Shown: in pieces, positions 1-12,600 of the stretch
Layout of the letters: every line of letters begins with the position of its first letter
Position numbering within the stretch: the stretch's first letter is position 1
Origin: Symsagittifera roscoffensis
Lineage: Eukaryota; Xenacoelomorpha; Acoela; Convolutidae
DNA length: 64,000 nucleotides
Reading direction: 5' to 3'
Assembly: GCF_963678635.1 (NCBI RefSeq)
Contig: NC_087069.1
Location: 46,516,276 to 46,580,275, forward strand
Made by a program: the position numbers and the translations under genes
The notes under the pieces: generated by a model
Database searches by the model: none
Told to the model about the DNA's origin: nothing
The model's input: only the letters and a program-made list of their open reading frames with translations

Positions 1-1060
1 TTTTACTTAATTAGAAATTTGATAAAAATACATCCTTATTGTAATATAATCGATTATTTTCTCTTTCTACTGAGTTAAAAGTTTTTACCGAGTTTTTTTT
101 TGCCGTGATTTATATTTTATTTCATTTTTCTTAAGTAATATGCTTGTGTTTGAACAAATCTAGGCTGAACTCAAAATTAGCGTATGAAAAACCCCTATTT
201 TGTCACCCTTGAATTGAGTTAGGGACTATTCTACAGTTTATCCATTTCATGCATGGTTGGAAAAGTTTTGTGTGATTGGCCAAAGCTAATTAGATGAAAC
301 TGCCCGCAGAGAGGTTCCATGAATAATAATCGATTATGATAGATATTCATGATCTGTCTCCATGAACTTTTAAAATAATCAATTATAATGGATTGATAAG
401 CGATTATAAAACAAATAAAGTATAGCAATCAATTTAATGGAGTATAATGGATTATAATGGATTACACGGGATTGTATGGAGTTATTAAAAATTATAATGA
501 ATTATAATAGATATATTTGAGTAAAAACGTGGATTTTCCAAAATTTTAATTCAAATATTCAAAACTTGAACGTTGCAATCGCTAAAATGTGTTTACACAT
601 AGCTGGTGGGGGGTAGGGGAATCGTAGGTAAGGATGTTACGTGTGGGGGATAGGTGAGTTTTTAGGTAGCGGTGAGAGTAGACATGGTGGCGTAGGTGGG
701 GGTGGATAGGTATCGAGTAGGATGTGAGTAGTCTGGGACATCAAAAAGGCTTAGAAATTGAGTACCTTAATGCGAGTAAGCTCTAGAAATTGAGTAGGCT
801 GTGAGTATGCAGAAAAAACAGCAATATTTTGCAGAAAAAAAGGAAAAAAAGTATTGAGATTAGAATCCATTATAATTCATTATAATGGATTTTAAATGAT
901 TTTTTTCTCTAAAACTGATGGGTTTTAATGAATGATAATCGATTGCGTAGTCACAAAATTTAATTGTAATAGATTATGATGGCATCATTTTTGACCACGA
1001 AAATCGATTATAATCGATTATTATCCATGGAAACTCACTGAGGGTGGATTCAGTGGACAA
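1..1060 (+). repeat. Diverged copy of part of the palindrome arm
   Basis: No gene is visible here. The order of landmarks matches the segment at about 22260-23260: AT-rich GATTATAAT-type words, a line resembling 22380-22430, a G-rich stretch (605-720, compare 22680-22860), then more GATTATAAT words and a stretch ending TTATCCATGGAAACTCACTG (compare 23180-23210). I infer an older, independent copy of the same repeat, same orientation as the left arm. Divergence is much higher than between the two arms. Confidence 0.6.
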
Positions 1061-2640
1061 AACAAGTCTTGGTATCTAATCAACACCCACCAAATCAAAA
1101 AAGCGAAAAAATTGATTCACTACAAGATATAAAATATGCAAAGGTTAAAACGTTGAACCGCTCTCTTCGAAAAAAAAATCAAAAATTGACCAAATTGATT
1201 TTCTGAGCTCTTCCAAATTACTTTTAAATCCCCATTCTGACCTATTTTTCTGCGCTGCAGGTGCATTTGGGGAAAATAACAGACCTAACAGACATTTAAG
1301 GTATTTTATTGAAAGTTTTGAAGCGTGCTTCCCCCTCACAATTAGTATATATAGGGTAAAGAACACTAACTCATAGTTAGTATATTTGACTAGTTTAACA
1401 AAGTCAGCTTACAAGAGAAAGCGAAGCTTTTTTCACAATCAAAGAGCAATCAAATTTGCAGCTACGAGAGTATTTGATTAAGCTACGAGAGTATATATGC
1501 CTCGTAGTTTTATATGACCTTGCTTTTAGCAAATTTGACTTCATAAAATCGTCGGTTTTAGGTTTTGACTTAATTACTGCTTGCTACTCGTGTCGAGGTT
1601 TGCAATTTATGTTTTGACCTTGGCGGTTCTAGCACATGTCAGAGTTTGACCAAAAATCAATAGCCGAGAAAGCCCTGTAGTTGAACTCAAAGTCGAAAAA
1701 TAAAAATGAGCCTGTCGAAAACTAAAGTCGAACACAATTTCGAAAAAATTTAGGTCAAACACAAAGTCGAAGCATAAAGTCGAACACTAAGTCGAAACAT
1801 GAAATCAAACGCAAATTTACGGCAAAGCCGAACTCAGAAACAGAACATAAACTAGAGTCGGTCAGATCAAAGTCGAACACGGACAATTTTTTTTTACCAC
1901 AGATTGATTTTACTGCCAAATTTTGTGCTTGCAAAACTGTAAGACAGCAGAAAATAGCAAACTAACCCCGTATGTTTGTAATTTTAATGTGCAGCTTTGC
2001 TGATCTAATACAGAAACGCCACGAGAATGCCTACACGTGGTTCTAACATCAAACATCATCATTTTTTTGGGCAACGAAAAAAACGCCAACCAAAAACGCT
2101 AAGAATTAATCAAATATAAACAAAATCTAATTAGATTTAGAAAAACAGCCAGTCAAATAAACAGCGAAACTATATTACAAAAGCATGCACTTATCTCCAA
2201 ACTAAAATTTTTGCCTTAAGATCTAAATCTTTATCAGAATTTTTGCTTGCAGAACTGTAAAACAAATGCAAACAGTAAAATATTCCATTATAAAGTTTGA
2301 CAAGCGGTTAGCTAGAACAGCATGTTTGCTGGCCATATACAAGACTGCCACCTAATGAAAAAAAAACACATCAAGGAAACTACAAAAAGCAAGCACTCAC
2401 CTTCAAGATAAAAATATTGATTAAAATATTTTTATTTGAGTGGGTTTTTTTTGCTTAATTCAGATCTTTGACATAATTTGTTCAATTAGGATAAAAAAAC
2501 CAAGCTTATGTTAAAGCTAATCAATAAAAGAGAACAACGAATTGACAATCACGCTTATACTTGTTACTAAATTTAGAGCGAAACTTTTTTCGGATTCTTT
2601 TCTTGCCCAGGTGTACTACAAAAATAAAATGCAAATGCAC
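1061..2640. other. Gene-free stretch, no recognised element
   Basis: No convincing coding frame, splice pattern or RNA gene is visible. The only structure I see is a loose repeat of AAAGTCGAACAC-like words between about 1690 and 1880, annotated separately. Confidence 0.5.
1685..1880. repeat. Degenerate short tandem repeat with AAGTCGAAC core
   Basis: The word AAGTCGAA or a one-base variant recurs about every 14-20 bases, for example in AAAGTCGAACAC, AAAGTCGAAGCA and TAAGTCGAAACA. Spacing is irregular, so this is an eroded minisatellite rather than a clean array. Similar TCGACC words occur at 8640-8990. Confidence 0.45.
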
Positions 2641-2645
2641 CCCTT

Positions 2646-4801
2646 TTACATACATACTTCATACATACATACATACATACATACATACATACATACATAC
2701 ATACATACATACATACATACATACATACATACATACATACATACATACATACATACATACATACATACATACATACATACAAATATACATACATAGATAC
2801 ATACATACATACATACATACATACATACATACATACATACATACATACATGCATACATACATACATACATACATACATACATACATACATACATACATAC
2901 ATACATACATACATACATACATACATACATACATACATACATACATACATACATACATACATACATACATACATACATACATACATACATACATACATAC
3001 ATACATACATACATACATACATACATACATACATACATACATACATACATACATACATACATACATACATACATACATACATACATACATACATACATAC
3101 ATACATACATACATACATACATACATACATACATACATACATACATACATACATACATACATACATACATACATACATACATACATACATACATACATAC
3201 ATACATACATACATACATACATACATACATACATACATACATACATACATACATACATACATACATACATACATACATACATACATACATACATACATAC
3301 ATACATACATACATACATACATACATACATACATACATACATACATACATACATACATACATACATACATACATACATACATACATACATACATACATAC
3401 ATACATACATACATACATACATACATACATACATACATACATACATACAAATATACATACATACATACATACATACATACATACATACATACATACATAC
3501 ATACATACATACATACATACATACATACATACATACATACATACATACATACATACATACATACATACATACATACATACATACATACATACATACATAC
3601 ATACATACATACATACATACATACATACACACATACATACATACATGCATACATACATACATACATGTAAACATACATACATACATACATACATACATAC
3701 ATACATACATACATACATACATACATACATACATACATACATACATACATACATACATACATACATACATACATACATACATACATACATACATACATAC
3801 ATACATACATACATACATACATACATACATACATACATACATACATACATACATACATACATACATACATACATACATACATACATACATACATACATAC
3901 ATACATACATACATACATACATACATACATACATACATACATACATACATACATACATACATACATACATACATACATACATACATACATACATACATAC
4001 ATACATACATACATACATACATACATACATACATACATACATACATACATACATACATACATACATACATACATACATACATACATACATACATACATAC
4101 ATACATACATACATACATACATACATACATACATACATACATACATACATACATACATACATACATACATACATACATACATACATACATACATACATAC
4201 ATACATACATACATACATACATACATACATACATACATACATACATACATACATACATACATACATACATACATACATACATACATACATACATACATAC
4301 ATACATACATACATACATACATACATACATACATACATACATACATACATACATACATACATACATACATACATACATACATACATACATACATACATAC
4401 ATACATACATACATACATACATACATACATACATACATACATACATACATACATACATACATACATACATACATACATACATACATACATACATACATAC
4501 ATACATACATACATACATACATACATACATACATACATACATAAATACATACAAATATACATACATAGATACATAATTACATACATACATACATACATAC
4601 ATACATCCATGAATTCATATATACATACATACATACATACATACATACATACATACATACATACATACATACATACATACATACATACATACATACATAC
4701 ATACATACATACATACATACATACATACATACATACATACATACATACATACATACATACATACATACATACATACATACATACATTTATACATACATAC
4801 A
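2646..4801. repeat. Giant (ATAC)n microsatellite
   Basis: About 2.15 kb of almost pure ATAC tetranucleotide repeat, directly visible. Rare interruptions occur near 2781 (AAATATAC), 3448, 3628-3668 (CACA and ATGTAA variants) and most densely at 4540-4622. Because four bases and three-base codons share a 12-base period, every frame is open for hundreds of codons (Y-I-H-T or M-Y-V-C); these are not proteins. The array runs directly into the assembly gap, so its true length is unknown. Confidence 0.98.
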
Positions 4802-5001
4802 NNNNNNNNNNNNNNNNNNNNNNNNNNNNNNNNNNNNNNNNNNNNNNNNNNNNNNNNNNNNNNNNNNNNNNNNNNNNNNNNNNNNNNNNNNNNNNNNNNN
4901 NNNNNNNNNNNNNNNNNNNNNNNNNNNNNNNNNNNNNNNNNNNNNNNNNNNNNNNNNNNNNNNNNNNNNNNNNNNNNNNNNNNNNNNNNNNNNNNNNNNN
5001 N
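4802..5001. other. Assembly gap of exactly 200 N
   Basis: The run is 200 N from 4802 to 5001. A round number indicates a fixed-size scaffolding gap, not a measured distance. It lies at the edge of the ATAC array, where an assembler would be expected to break. Confidence 0.98.
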
Positions 5002-5169
5002 TTGTTCGCTTTTCTACCGGTCCGCTGCAAAGTAACATTTTTTTTCCTTGTGACGTAATTTGCTTTTTTAGTTCAAGTTGAGCTTTGAGTGTTCATTTCC
5101 TCAACAGTTTATGCTGCCGGCTGTCTTATGAAATTTTCAATCGATGCTAAAACAAATTTTTAATCGTTT

Positions 5170-7480
5170 TCTGTTTCCTGCCAATGTTCCTCTGATGGGA
5201 AGGTCGCTCTACCACCCCATGACTTTTTCCGTTGGATATCAATGTCAAACTGGAAAGGCAAATGCCAATCAATCCATCTGGCCAGTCTTGTCTCATACGT
5301 TTTGAATTCCCTATTCGCTCCTAAGACTGATAATAGTGCTTGATGGTCTGTAACAATTGTGTTTTTTTTTTACACAAGAGGTAGTGTTTAAACTTATTTA
5401 AGCCCAGATTACTACTAGCAGCTCCAACTTTTTTGTTGAATAGCTTTTTCTCGATCATCAATGAAACGTTATGCAAACTAGGAAACGACCCTTTCCTCCC
5501 TATCAGAAAATTGCTCAGGTGCGGCTCCTAGCCCATTCTGATTAGCAACAACTTTTACTCGTCTATCGACAGACTATAATACTGGAGCTTCGAATTAATC
5601 TTGACTGCGTCTTTTTTATTTTCAAAATAACTGTACGAAAGGGGGTCCAATTGAAAGTTTTTTTTACTGACACCTTCAGTTTTTTCATTGTTAGTTTTTT
5701 CAATCAGTCGTTTTTTTCTCTTTTCGCTTTAATACTGCTTAAGAATGATCTTAGCTGGTTCGATTTTTCCATAGGGTTTACTTTTTCAGCTGCTTTGGTT
5801 TTTTCAGATCTGGTATTACTCATTTAATCGAAAGCTGATGTCTGAAATATTTAGGAAACCATTTAACATTATTGCTTTCTAACTTTTCATAACTGTTCCA
5901 AGTAATAGGGCATGTTCTTTTTGAACCTCTCTTGAAACTATCAAGATGTCGTTCAAAAACAGAATGTGTTCTTTGCATGATTCAACCTACCGTCCATTGC
6001 TCTTTGAAGTTTTGCTAGTATATCGGCCAGTCGATAGAAAACAGTCAGAAACTTCTATGCCCATATTGCACACCTCTAAAAATTACCCTGATTGGCTGCT
6101 TCTGCAGCTATTTTGAGTTCCAATAGTCTTTGAAATTATTCAAATTTGTCAAATTTTGCACTGTCTGCAGTTTTGAGTACTTTTCTACATCTCTACTTTT
6201 GTCTCTAATTGTATCAGTTTACTCTTTACTTTTTTGTATGGGACATATTGAAGTTTGAGTTTTGTTGTTAGACTAGGGTTCTTCGAAACTCTTTTCTGTC
6301 AAACAGTTTCTTAAACTTTTCAACTTACTCTTGTTTGTAATCCAGTGAATCTTCACTTTATAACACGTCGTATTTTGCTTGCGACCTCGTAACGTTTTTT
6401 GCGATAAAAAACTTCTCCATTTTTTTTTAAATCTCAAATCCAAAGACTCATCTCATCTTTCCCTCCGTGATGAGGAGAATGAAATTTGGATTGACGCAAA
6501 CTGCTGAAGACTTTTTTGCTTTCAGAGCATTTGAAATCTTGACAGGTTTTTTGTTTTTCAAGACCAATATTTTTGCGTTTGTATCTTGTTAAAATCTGAT
6601 ATTCCCCAACTTTAAAGTTTGCAGCTTGTGGCGAGTCTAATATATGCTTAGACGTGCTCCGGTTTATGAAAGAATTTGGGGTAATCGTATCCCTCGTCTA
6701 ATGAACGATGCGATTGTCCACTCTAGCTAATTATAATTATGGATTTAATTTGGCTGGATTCACTTGTTGAGATTTGCACATTTTGCGAAGTGAATTGGCG
6801 TCTTGCTTTTTTCACATTTTTTCCATTGTTGAACAAATTTTCAAAAGATTTTGCAAATCTTTCTACCACACGTTGTCCATGTTTTTTCTCTCTCTACTTT
6901 ATACGAATTTTTGCTGTTTCTATTCTTCTGTGAGAAGAACTATGTATTCTTTTTCCTTGGCTTCTGTTATCTTTCTATGGGTTGTTGTTATTTTTGCATG
7001 GACTGCCCGTACTCCCTGTAGTTTGACTATTCTTCTGCTACACTTTTTTTATGTGCTATGTTCAAATTTCTGAGCCCTTTTCAACCTTTCTTCTGGCAAA
7101 AATGTTTCAAACTTATGGTTAGGCTGAAGTGTAAGACACTTCAATCGAAAAAAGAATAGATCCTGGACTAATTTTTCCTCAAGTGCTCCCATTTATAATC
7201 TGGCTGCATTGAGCGTTTCTAAGGCTTCATTAGTTTCCTGTACTCAGGTGGACCATTTGTATTTTTCGTATCTTACACATTTGACCTTATTAAACATTAC
7301 CGTGATCATATAATAAAGACCTTTAAAGGGCTGTCCTGTGATGTCTGAGTCAGTTTTTTTTAAGCAGAATTTTTTTCCTTTTCGATTTCAAAGCTAAAAA
7401 CAGATGTGAGACCAGTTTTGTTTCACTTCTGTATTACAAGATATATGATTACCTTTTCTGGTCCTCTCAAAATTCTCTTT
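5170..7480 (-). mobile_element. Decayed Ty3/Gypsy retrotransposon, gag-pol remnant
   Basis: Reading the minus strand from high to low coordinates gives gag-pol order, broken by many stops and frameshifts. At about 7270-7030 there is a gag-like stretch with the words FLPEERLKRAQKFEH. Near 6890-6850 there is a possible zinc-knuckle remnant (TCGRKIC). At about 5990-5900 a reverse transcriptase core appears as FLNDILIV, where the family has DDILI. At 5690-5640 comes FNWTPF. At 5470-5390 is the RNase H word KLELLVVIWALNKFKHYLL, followed at 5360-5180 by TDHQALLSVLGANREFKTYE and RLARWIDWHLPFQFDI. These match the RT-RNase H region of Ty3/Gypsy pol. Integrase should lie below 5170, where the gap and microsatellite begin. 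No LTR pair was seen. Plus-strand frames at 6739-7073 are shadows. Confidence 0.8.
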
Positions 7481-9145
7481 TCCTTTGCCAATTTAGATAC
7501 TGCAGTCGTAGATTTTGCTATTTCGGTCTAAGTTCTGGTTCTAATGTCAAAAATTTTTGTGGTAGAAGAAAAAAGCGTGAGACCAGCAGATGCTCTTTGC
7601 TGTCGCTGCCATCATAAACTGGTCCAATCACGATTTAATCACCCTTGGTTGGTCTGCTGAAGCCGAAACCCATTATACAGGAATACTCACATCCGTTAGC
7701 TTCTCTTGGTTTGCAAAGCATGCTGGCTGCGGTATGTGATAACTTATGACCTGAGTTTTAAGTGAATGTCGCTTATACCAATATCATAAGTTCCAAACTA
7801 TGATAGCATATGGGCCTGCAGAACAGAACCGGATCTAATTGACAATCGCAGCAGACCGAACTTAAGAGTTTTTCAAGTTGACACGCATTATATTTTACTA
7901 AGAACATCAACATGACATAATAACTGGCTCTTGCCATAGCATTTTCCCACAGCAAGGCGAATTCCAGAACATCAATTTGATGTTGATGTTGAAAAATGAA
8001 GTGCAGAAGAAAAACACCAATAGAACTCAGTTGAGATGAAGAAAAGATGACCAGGAAGGGCAAACTAAGACAAAAAAGATGAAAGTTTTGCCATTTGGAT
8101 TAATTATTTAGCTGGATTGATACCCCCTAAGAATCAATAAATTACATGTAAAAGTATCTGAGATAGTTTGTGGCAGTTTTCCACTCCTCTTCCCACATTT
8201 CAAATTTAATTTTTCAATTGTCTTACATGTTATTATGGCTGAATGTGTGTTGATACGATGTGAGGTATGAATCAAATTGTGTTCTCAATAGTTAGAAATT
8301 CAATATAAAAATTTTCATTACAATATGATAAAGTTGAATTAGTTTTTTAAAACTTAATTTCAATTTTGAGCTGGGGGAGGAGAAAAGAAAAAAGCCAGTT
8401 TCAAGTTTAATGATATTTTTTATGTTTCTTGACATTCAAAATCATAGTGATAATAGTGATACAATTAACTAGATTATCACTAAGAACATTTTGGACGAAA
8501 TAACTGCAAACGGTCAGATGTGGCCTAATTTTTTTGTTAAATTACAGCTGATCTAATTTCATACATTAATTTTTTGATCGAGAATTGCGTTAATCCAACT
8601 AGAGAGGAATTCCATACGGTTTATTGTTAGACATGATTTTATTAAGCCGGATTGAGGTTTTCGATTTATTTTTCGACCGACTCGACCTAAGAAAAATGTG
8701 TTCAAATAAGTTTAACCCAAGCTTGCTATGTTGTCGCCATCTCTATCGAACACACATTTTTTAACGGTTCGGCCCAATCGTGCTATATTTTGACCGACTC
8801 GACCCAAACTCATGTATGTCGATCGACACGACCGAAAATTTGTTTTGACCGACTCATTCAATTTGGTTATCTTTAAAAATTGTATTCGACCTAAAAGGCT
8901 GTTTCCGACCTTGGGTTTTGGCACGAAAAACATCCGTTTGTTCGACCGAATTCGGTCGAAACATAAGCCGAACACCTCAACACGGGACCCTATCGCGTTC
9001 ATGTTCATCATGACAGTCATGGGATCAAAATAACCCGCCCAAGAAACCTAACTTTAGCCTAAATTTTAACGTCTATTATAAAAACGTCATTCTGATTCGC
9101 TTAAAATAATTTTCCAACATTCGGTCCCCCCAATCATATATGACT
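7481..9145. other. Gene-free stretch beyond the 3' end of the NERD gene
   Basis: No recognisable protein. An open frame at 8063-7773 (minus, 96 codons) has no family features. From about 8640 to 8990 the words CGACC and GACTCGACC recur irregularly on the plus strand. Part of this stretch probably carries the 3' UTR of the minus-strand gene that ends at 9146; the nearest AATAAA on the minus strand that I see is around 8642-8637. Confidence 0.4.
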
Positions 9146-9629
9146 CTACCGTATGATGCAACACGTTTCATGTTGCTCTTTCAGGCCTTCAGGGAACTCG
9201 CTAATGTCAAGCAATGAAACCGTGCTGCAATGTAGTTGTATAACACGAGGAGAGTTTATCCGACCACGTCCATACAATAATGGTTGAAATAAAGCAAATG
9301 CCAATTTGTCGGTGGTATTTCTAATAACAACTAGGATAGAAGAAATATCTTGTTGCTGGTACCATTCTATCGCCCCTTCTGAACAACACTTTGCTAGACT
9401 TGAAAAACAGACGACGGTATTTGCATCTCCGTTGAACGTGTATTTTCTCAAATCTTTCGCGCAATTGAAATTTATTTCATCTACCGTCAATTTGGTTTCT
9501 TTCAAATCATCTGTTTTTGGATAGTTTCCAATAACAACTGCAATACGGTTGTTTTCGCAACCGACTTTTAACAAAGACGTGATGTAATCCGAAATCTTCT
9601 TTTGTGAGACTTGAAATTTCTCGATTTTT
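9146..9629 (-). CDS. NERD-helicase gene exon 3 (C-terminal extension)
   Basis: 161 codons with stop, after an acceptor TTTTGTCAG at 9631-9630 whose phase 2 matches the exon 2 donor. The encoded stretch (KIEKFQVSQKKISDY ... HETCCIIR) has no domain I can name; it contains a hydrophobic ISSILVVI segment and several cysteines. Linkage to exon 2 across a 3.76 kb intron is inferred from phase and orientation only. It could instead be the last exon of another gene or a fragment. Confidence 0.5.
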
Positions 9630-12600
9630 CTGACAAAATCATGAGACTTTCCATTCAAACAAGAAAAAAACTAAGGATCTTATGCAGATGTTGAATCGGA
9701 CCTACTTCTCAGGGGTTTGGAACGTCTAATAGTCATTTTTCTAGAGCTGAATGTTCCGACTGCCTTTTAAGGTCTATGGAGCAGTAATAACATGAAAAAT
9801 TTAAATGTAATAAAACAAAATTTAAAATTTTTACAAAAAAAATTGATGTTTTTTGTTAAACATCCCCCACACGTCATATTAAGAACTAAGTGAGAGATTT
9901 TGCTCCTATTAACAAAACCATTATGGCATATAAGCTTCCTTGAATCGACTTGGAGCGATTTCTAAGACGGAATAAATCTCCGCTTACGCGTTAATAGCGC
10001 GATATATATCGTGCTTAATTGTCCCAAGTAAGCCAAAATGGCAATTTTTAAACCCCCATAATTTTACGAAATATGATCACGGTTGAAATATTTTTTCAAA
10101 TTTAAGCTCAGGACAACAATAGCTTTTGAATGATATAAAAAATTCCGTCAAAAATGGCTAGCTAAAAAGTCGAAGTTTGTCTGAAGAAAAAAAACCCACC
10201 CGAGCACAAATATTCGGTTACTTTCGTTTCGAAAGTCAGAACAACAAATAAACCCACCCGGTAATTGCAAAACGAAAACATTGAATAGTTGCAAACACAA
10301 TTGCAATCAATTGGTGCGAAAAAGCAAAAATAAAAGACAAGTTCTCTTAAAAAAAAGGTTTGTTCAACCTCTATTAATCAACCTATTGTTCATAAGCCAG
10401 AGTAGCTGCGAATCAATGCATTTTTATTCCGACTTTTGTGATGAAAGCAACGGAATAATTTTGCTCGGGTGGTTTTTTTTCTTCAGACAATTTCGACTTT
10501 TAAACTAGCCATTTTTGACAATTTTTTTTGTGTCATTAAAAAAGTATTGTGGTCCTGAGCTCAAAATTAAAAAGATGTTTCACTTGTGATCTTTTTTCGT
10601 AAAGGTATTGCTGTTTAAAGATTGCCATTTCTTGTTCCGATTTTCGTAGCGAAAGTAACGGAATATTTTTGCTCGGGGTGCGTTTTTTTATTCAGACAAA
10701 TTTCGACTTTTTAACTAGCCATGTTTGACGGAATTTTCTAAATATCAGTCAAAAAGTATTGTTGTCCTGAGCTTAATTTTGAAAAGATATTTCACCTGTA
10801 ATTATTTTTTTCAAAGTTATGGGGGTTTAAAAATTGACAATTTGGCAATTGGGGACAATTAACGCGCGATATATCTAGCGCTATTAACTCGTATGCAGAG
10901 AATTAATCTGTCTTCAAAATCGTTCCAAATTGGTTGAAGGAAGCTTATTTGCCATTATTCAGTTGTTACTAGGAGCGAATTTTATCACTTTGTACTTTAT
11001 ATCGCGTGTGGTGGGATGATTTTTGCAAAAAAATTTCAAAGTGAAAAAAGTTGCCAGAACTAAATCCATTAGTAGTTATCAGGTCATGATACCTAGCAGT
11101 CAATGCTACCATCTTTGGATAACGGGAGATCGGAGTTGAAGCTCAGCCGAGAGATTTCTCTAGCTAGAAGCATCCTTAAATTTTAAGTAAATTTTTGCTT
11201 CATTCAAACATTTAAAAAAACTCGTGGTCAGAATTTGAAACTTTAGTTGAGCATTTCTAGCCCGAAAATAAGAAAATAATCAGTGGAAAGAAATATTCTT
11301 GTGAATATAATTTTTCACAAATTTGCGGACTTTTGAGCCAGTACTTTTGAAAGCAACCAGACCTTTTTGTTCCCAGTTTTGCAACGAAAGTAACGGAATT
11401 TTTGTGCTCGGGATGGGTTTTTTCCTCACACAAACTTCGAAATTTTAACTATCCATTTTGGATGGAATTTTTTCATATCACAGCTTTTGGTGTCCTGATT
11501 TTATATTTTGACCAGATATCTCACCATTGATTTTTTTTGCTAAAGTTATGGGGGTTTGAAGATTGCCATTTTGGCCAATTTGGGACAATTAAGTGCGATA
11601 TATATTGCGCTAATAACGCGTAAGCGGAGAATTAATCCGTCTTAGAAATCGTTCCAAGTTGGTTCAAGGAAGCCTATATACCATAATTGATTTGTTTATA
11701 GGAGCAAAAAGTATCACTTTGTTCTTATTATGGCGTGTGGGGGATGTCTTAACAAAAAATCTGATTTTTTTTTTCAAAAAACTTCATTTTTTGCTTTTAC
11801 TTATCTATTTTTCACAATTTTATTGCTCCATAGACCTTAAAAGGCAGTCAGAACATTCAAAGGTTATGCCTTGATACGAGCAGTCTTGTTTATTTATTAT
11901 GCTGGCGACAGTATCAGTTTTTCTTTTCAGCTCAAATCAAATCTTAATTTTGCTTGAATCTATTTCGGACCAAAACGCATATTATTATACGACAAGTAGA
12001 AAAAAACTTGCTTATATATACCAGCTTAGTTTTTGAGATCAAGACTGCGAATAATTTTTGACGTCATTTTTGTTGATTCATGCAAGAAAATGGCAAATAT
12101 ATGTGCCATTTTCTTGCATGAATCAACAAAAATGACGTCAAAAACTTATTCGCTGTGTTGATCGCAAAAACTAAGCTGGTTTATATAAAGAAATTTTTTC
12201 TACTTGTCGTATGTTACTATGCGTTTTGGTCTAAAATAGATTCAAGCAAAATTGAGATTGTAATTGAGCTGAAAAGTAAAACTGATACTGTCGCCAGCAT
12301 AATAAATAAACAAGACTACTCGTATCAAGGCATAGCCCGGAATGATCTGACTGCCTTCAAATCTCAATTTTGATTTTGGCTATAGTTTTGTAAATATATG
12401 AATATGAGTTTTGGTCCAAAATGGATTCAAGCAAAACTAATTTTTGATTTGAGCTGAAAAGTAAAACTGATACTGTCGCCAGCATAATAAATAAACAAGA
12501 CTACTCGTATCAAGGCATAGCCCTGAGTGTTTTGACTGCCTTTTAAAAGGCAGTCAGAACATTCAGGGCTAAGCCTTGATACGAGCAGTCTTGTTTATTT

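Noticed and set aside
2542-5058. Long open frames of Y-I-H-T or M-Y-V-C repeats on both strands
   Set aside because: They are the ATAC microsatellite read in every frame, some even crossing the N gap.
6739-7073. Plus-strand frames that look membrane-like
   Set aside because: They are antisense to a decayed Gypsy gag region; hydrophobicity comes from T-rich sequence.
7773-8063. 96-codon minus-strand frame
   Set aside because: No domain, no splice context and no supporting signal; within chance for this sequence.
8712-9033. Overlapping frames on both strands
   Set aside because: Derived from the irregular CGACC-rich repeat; both strands open at once, with no family features.
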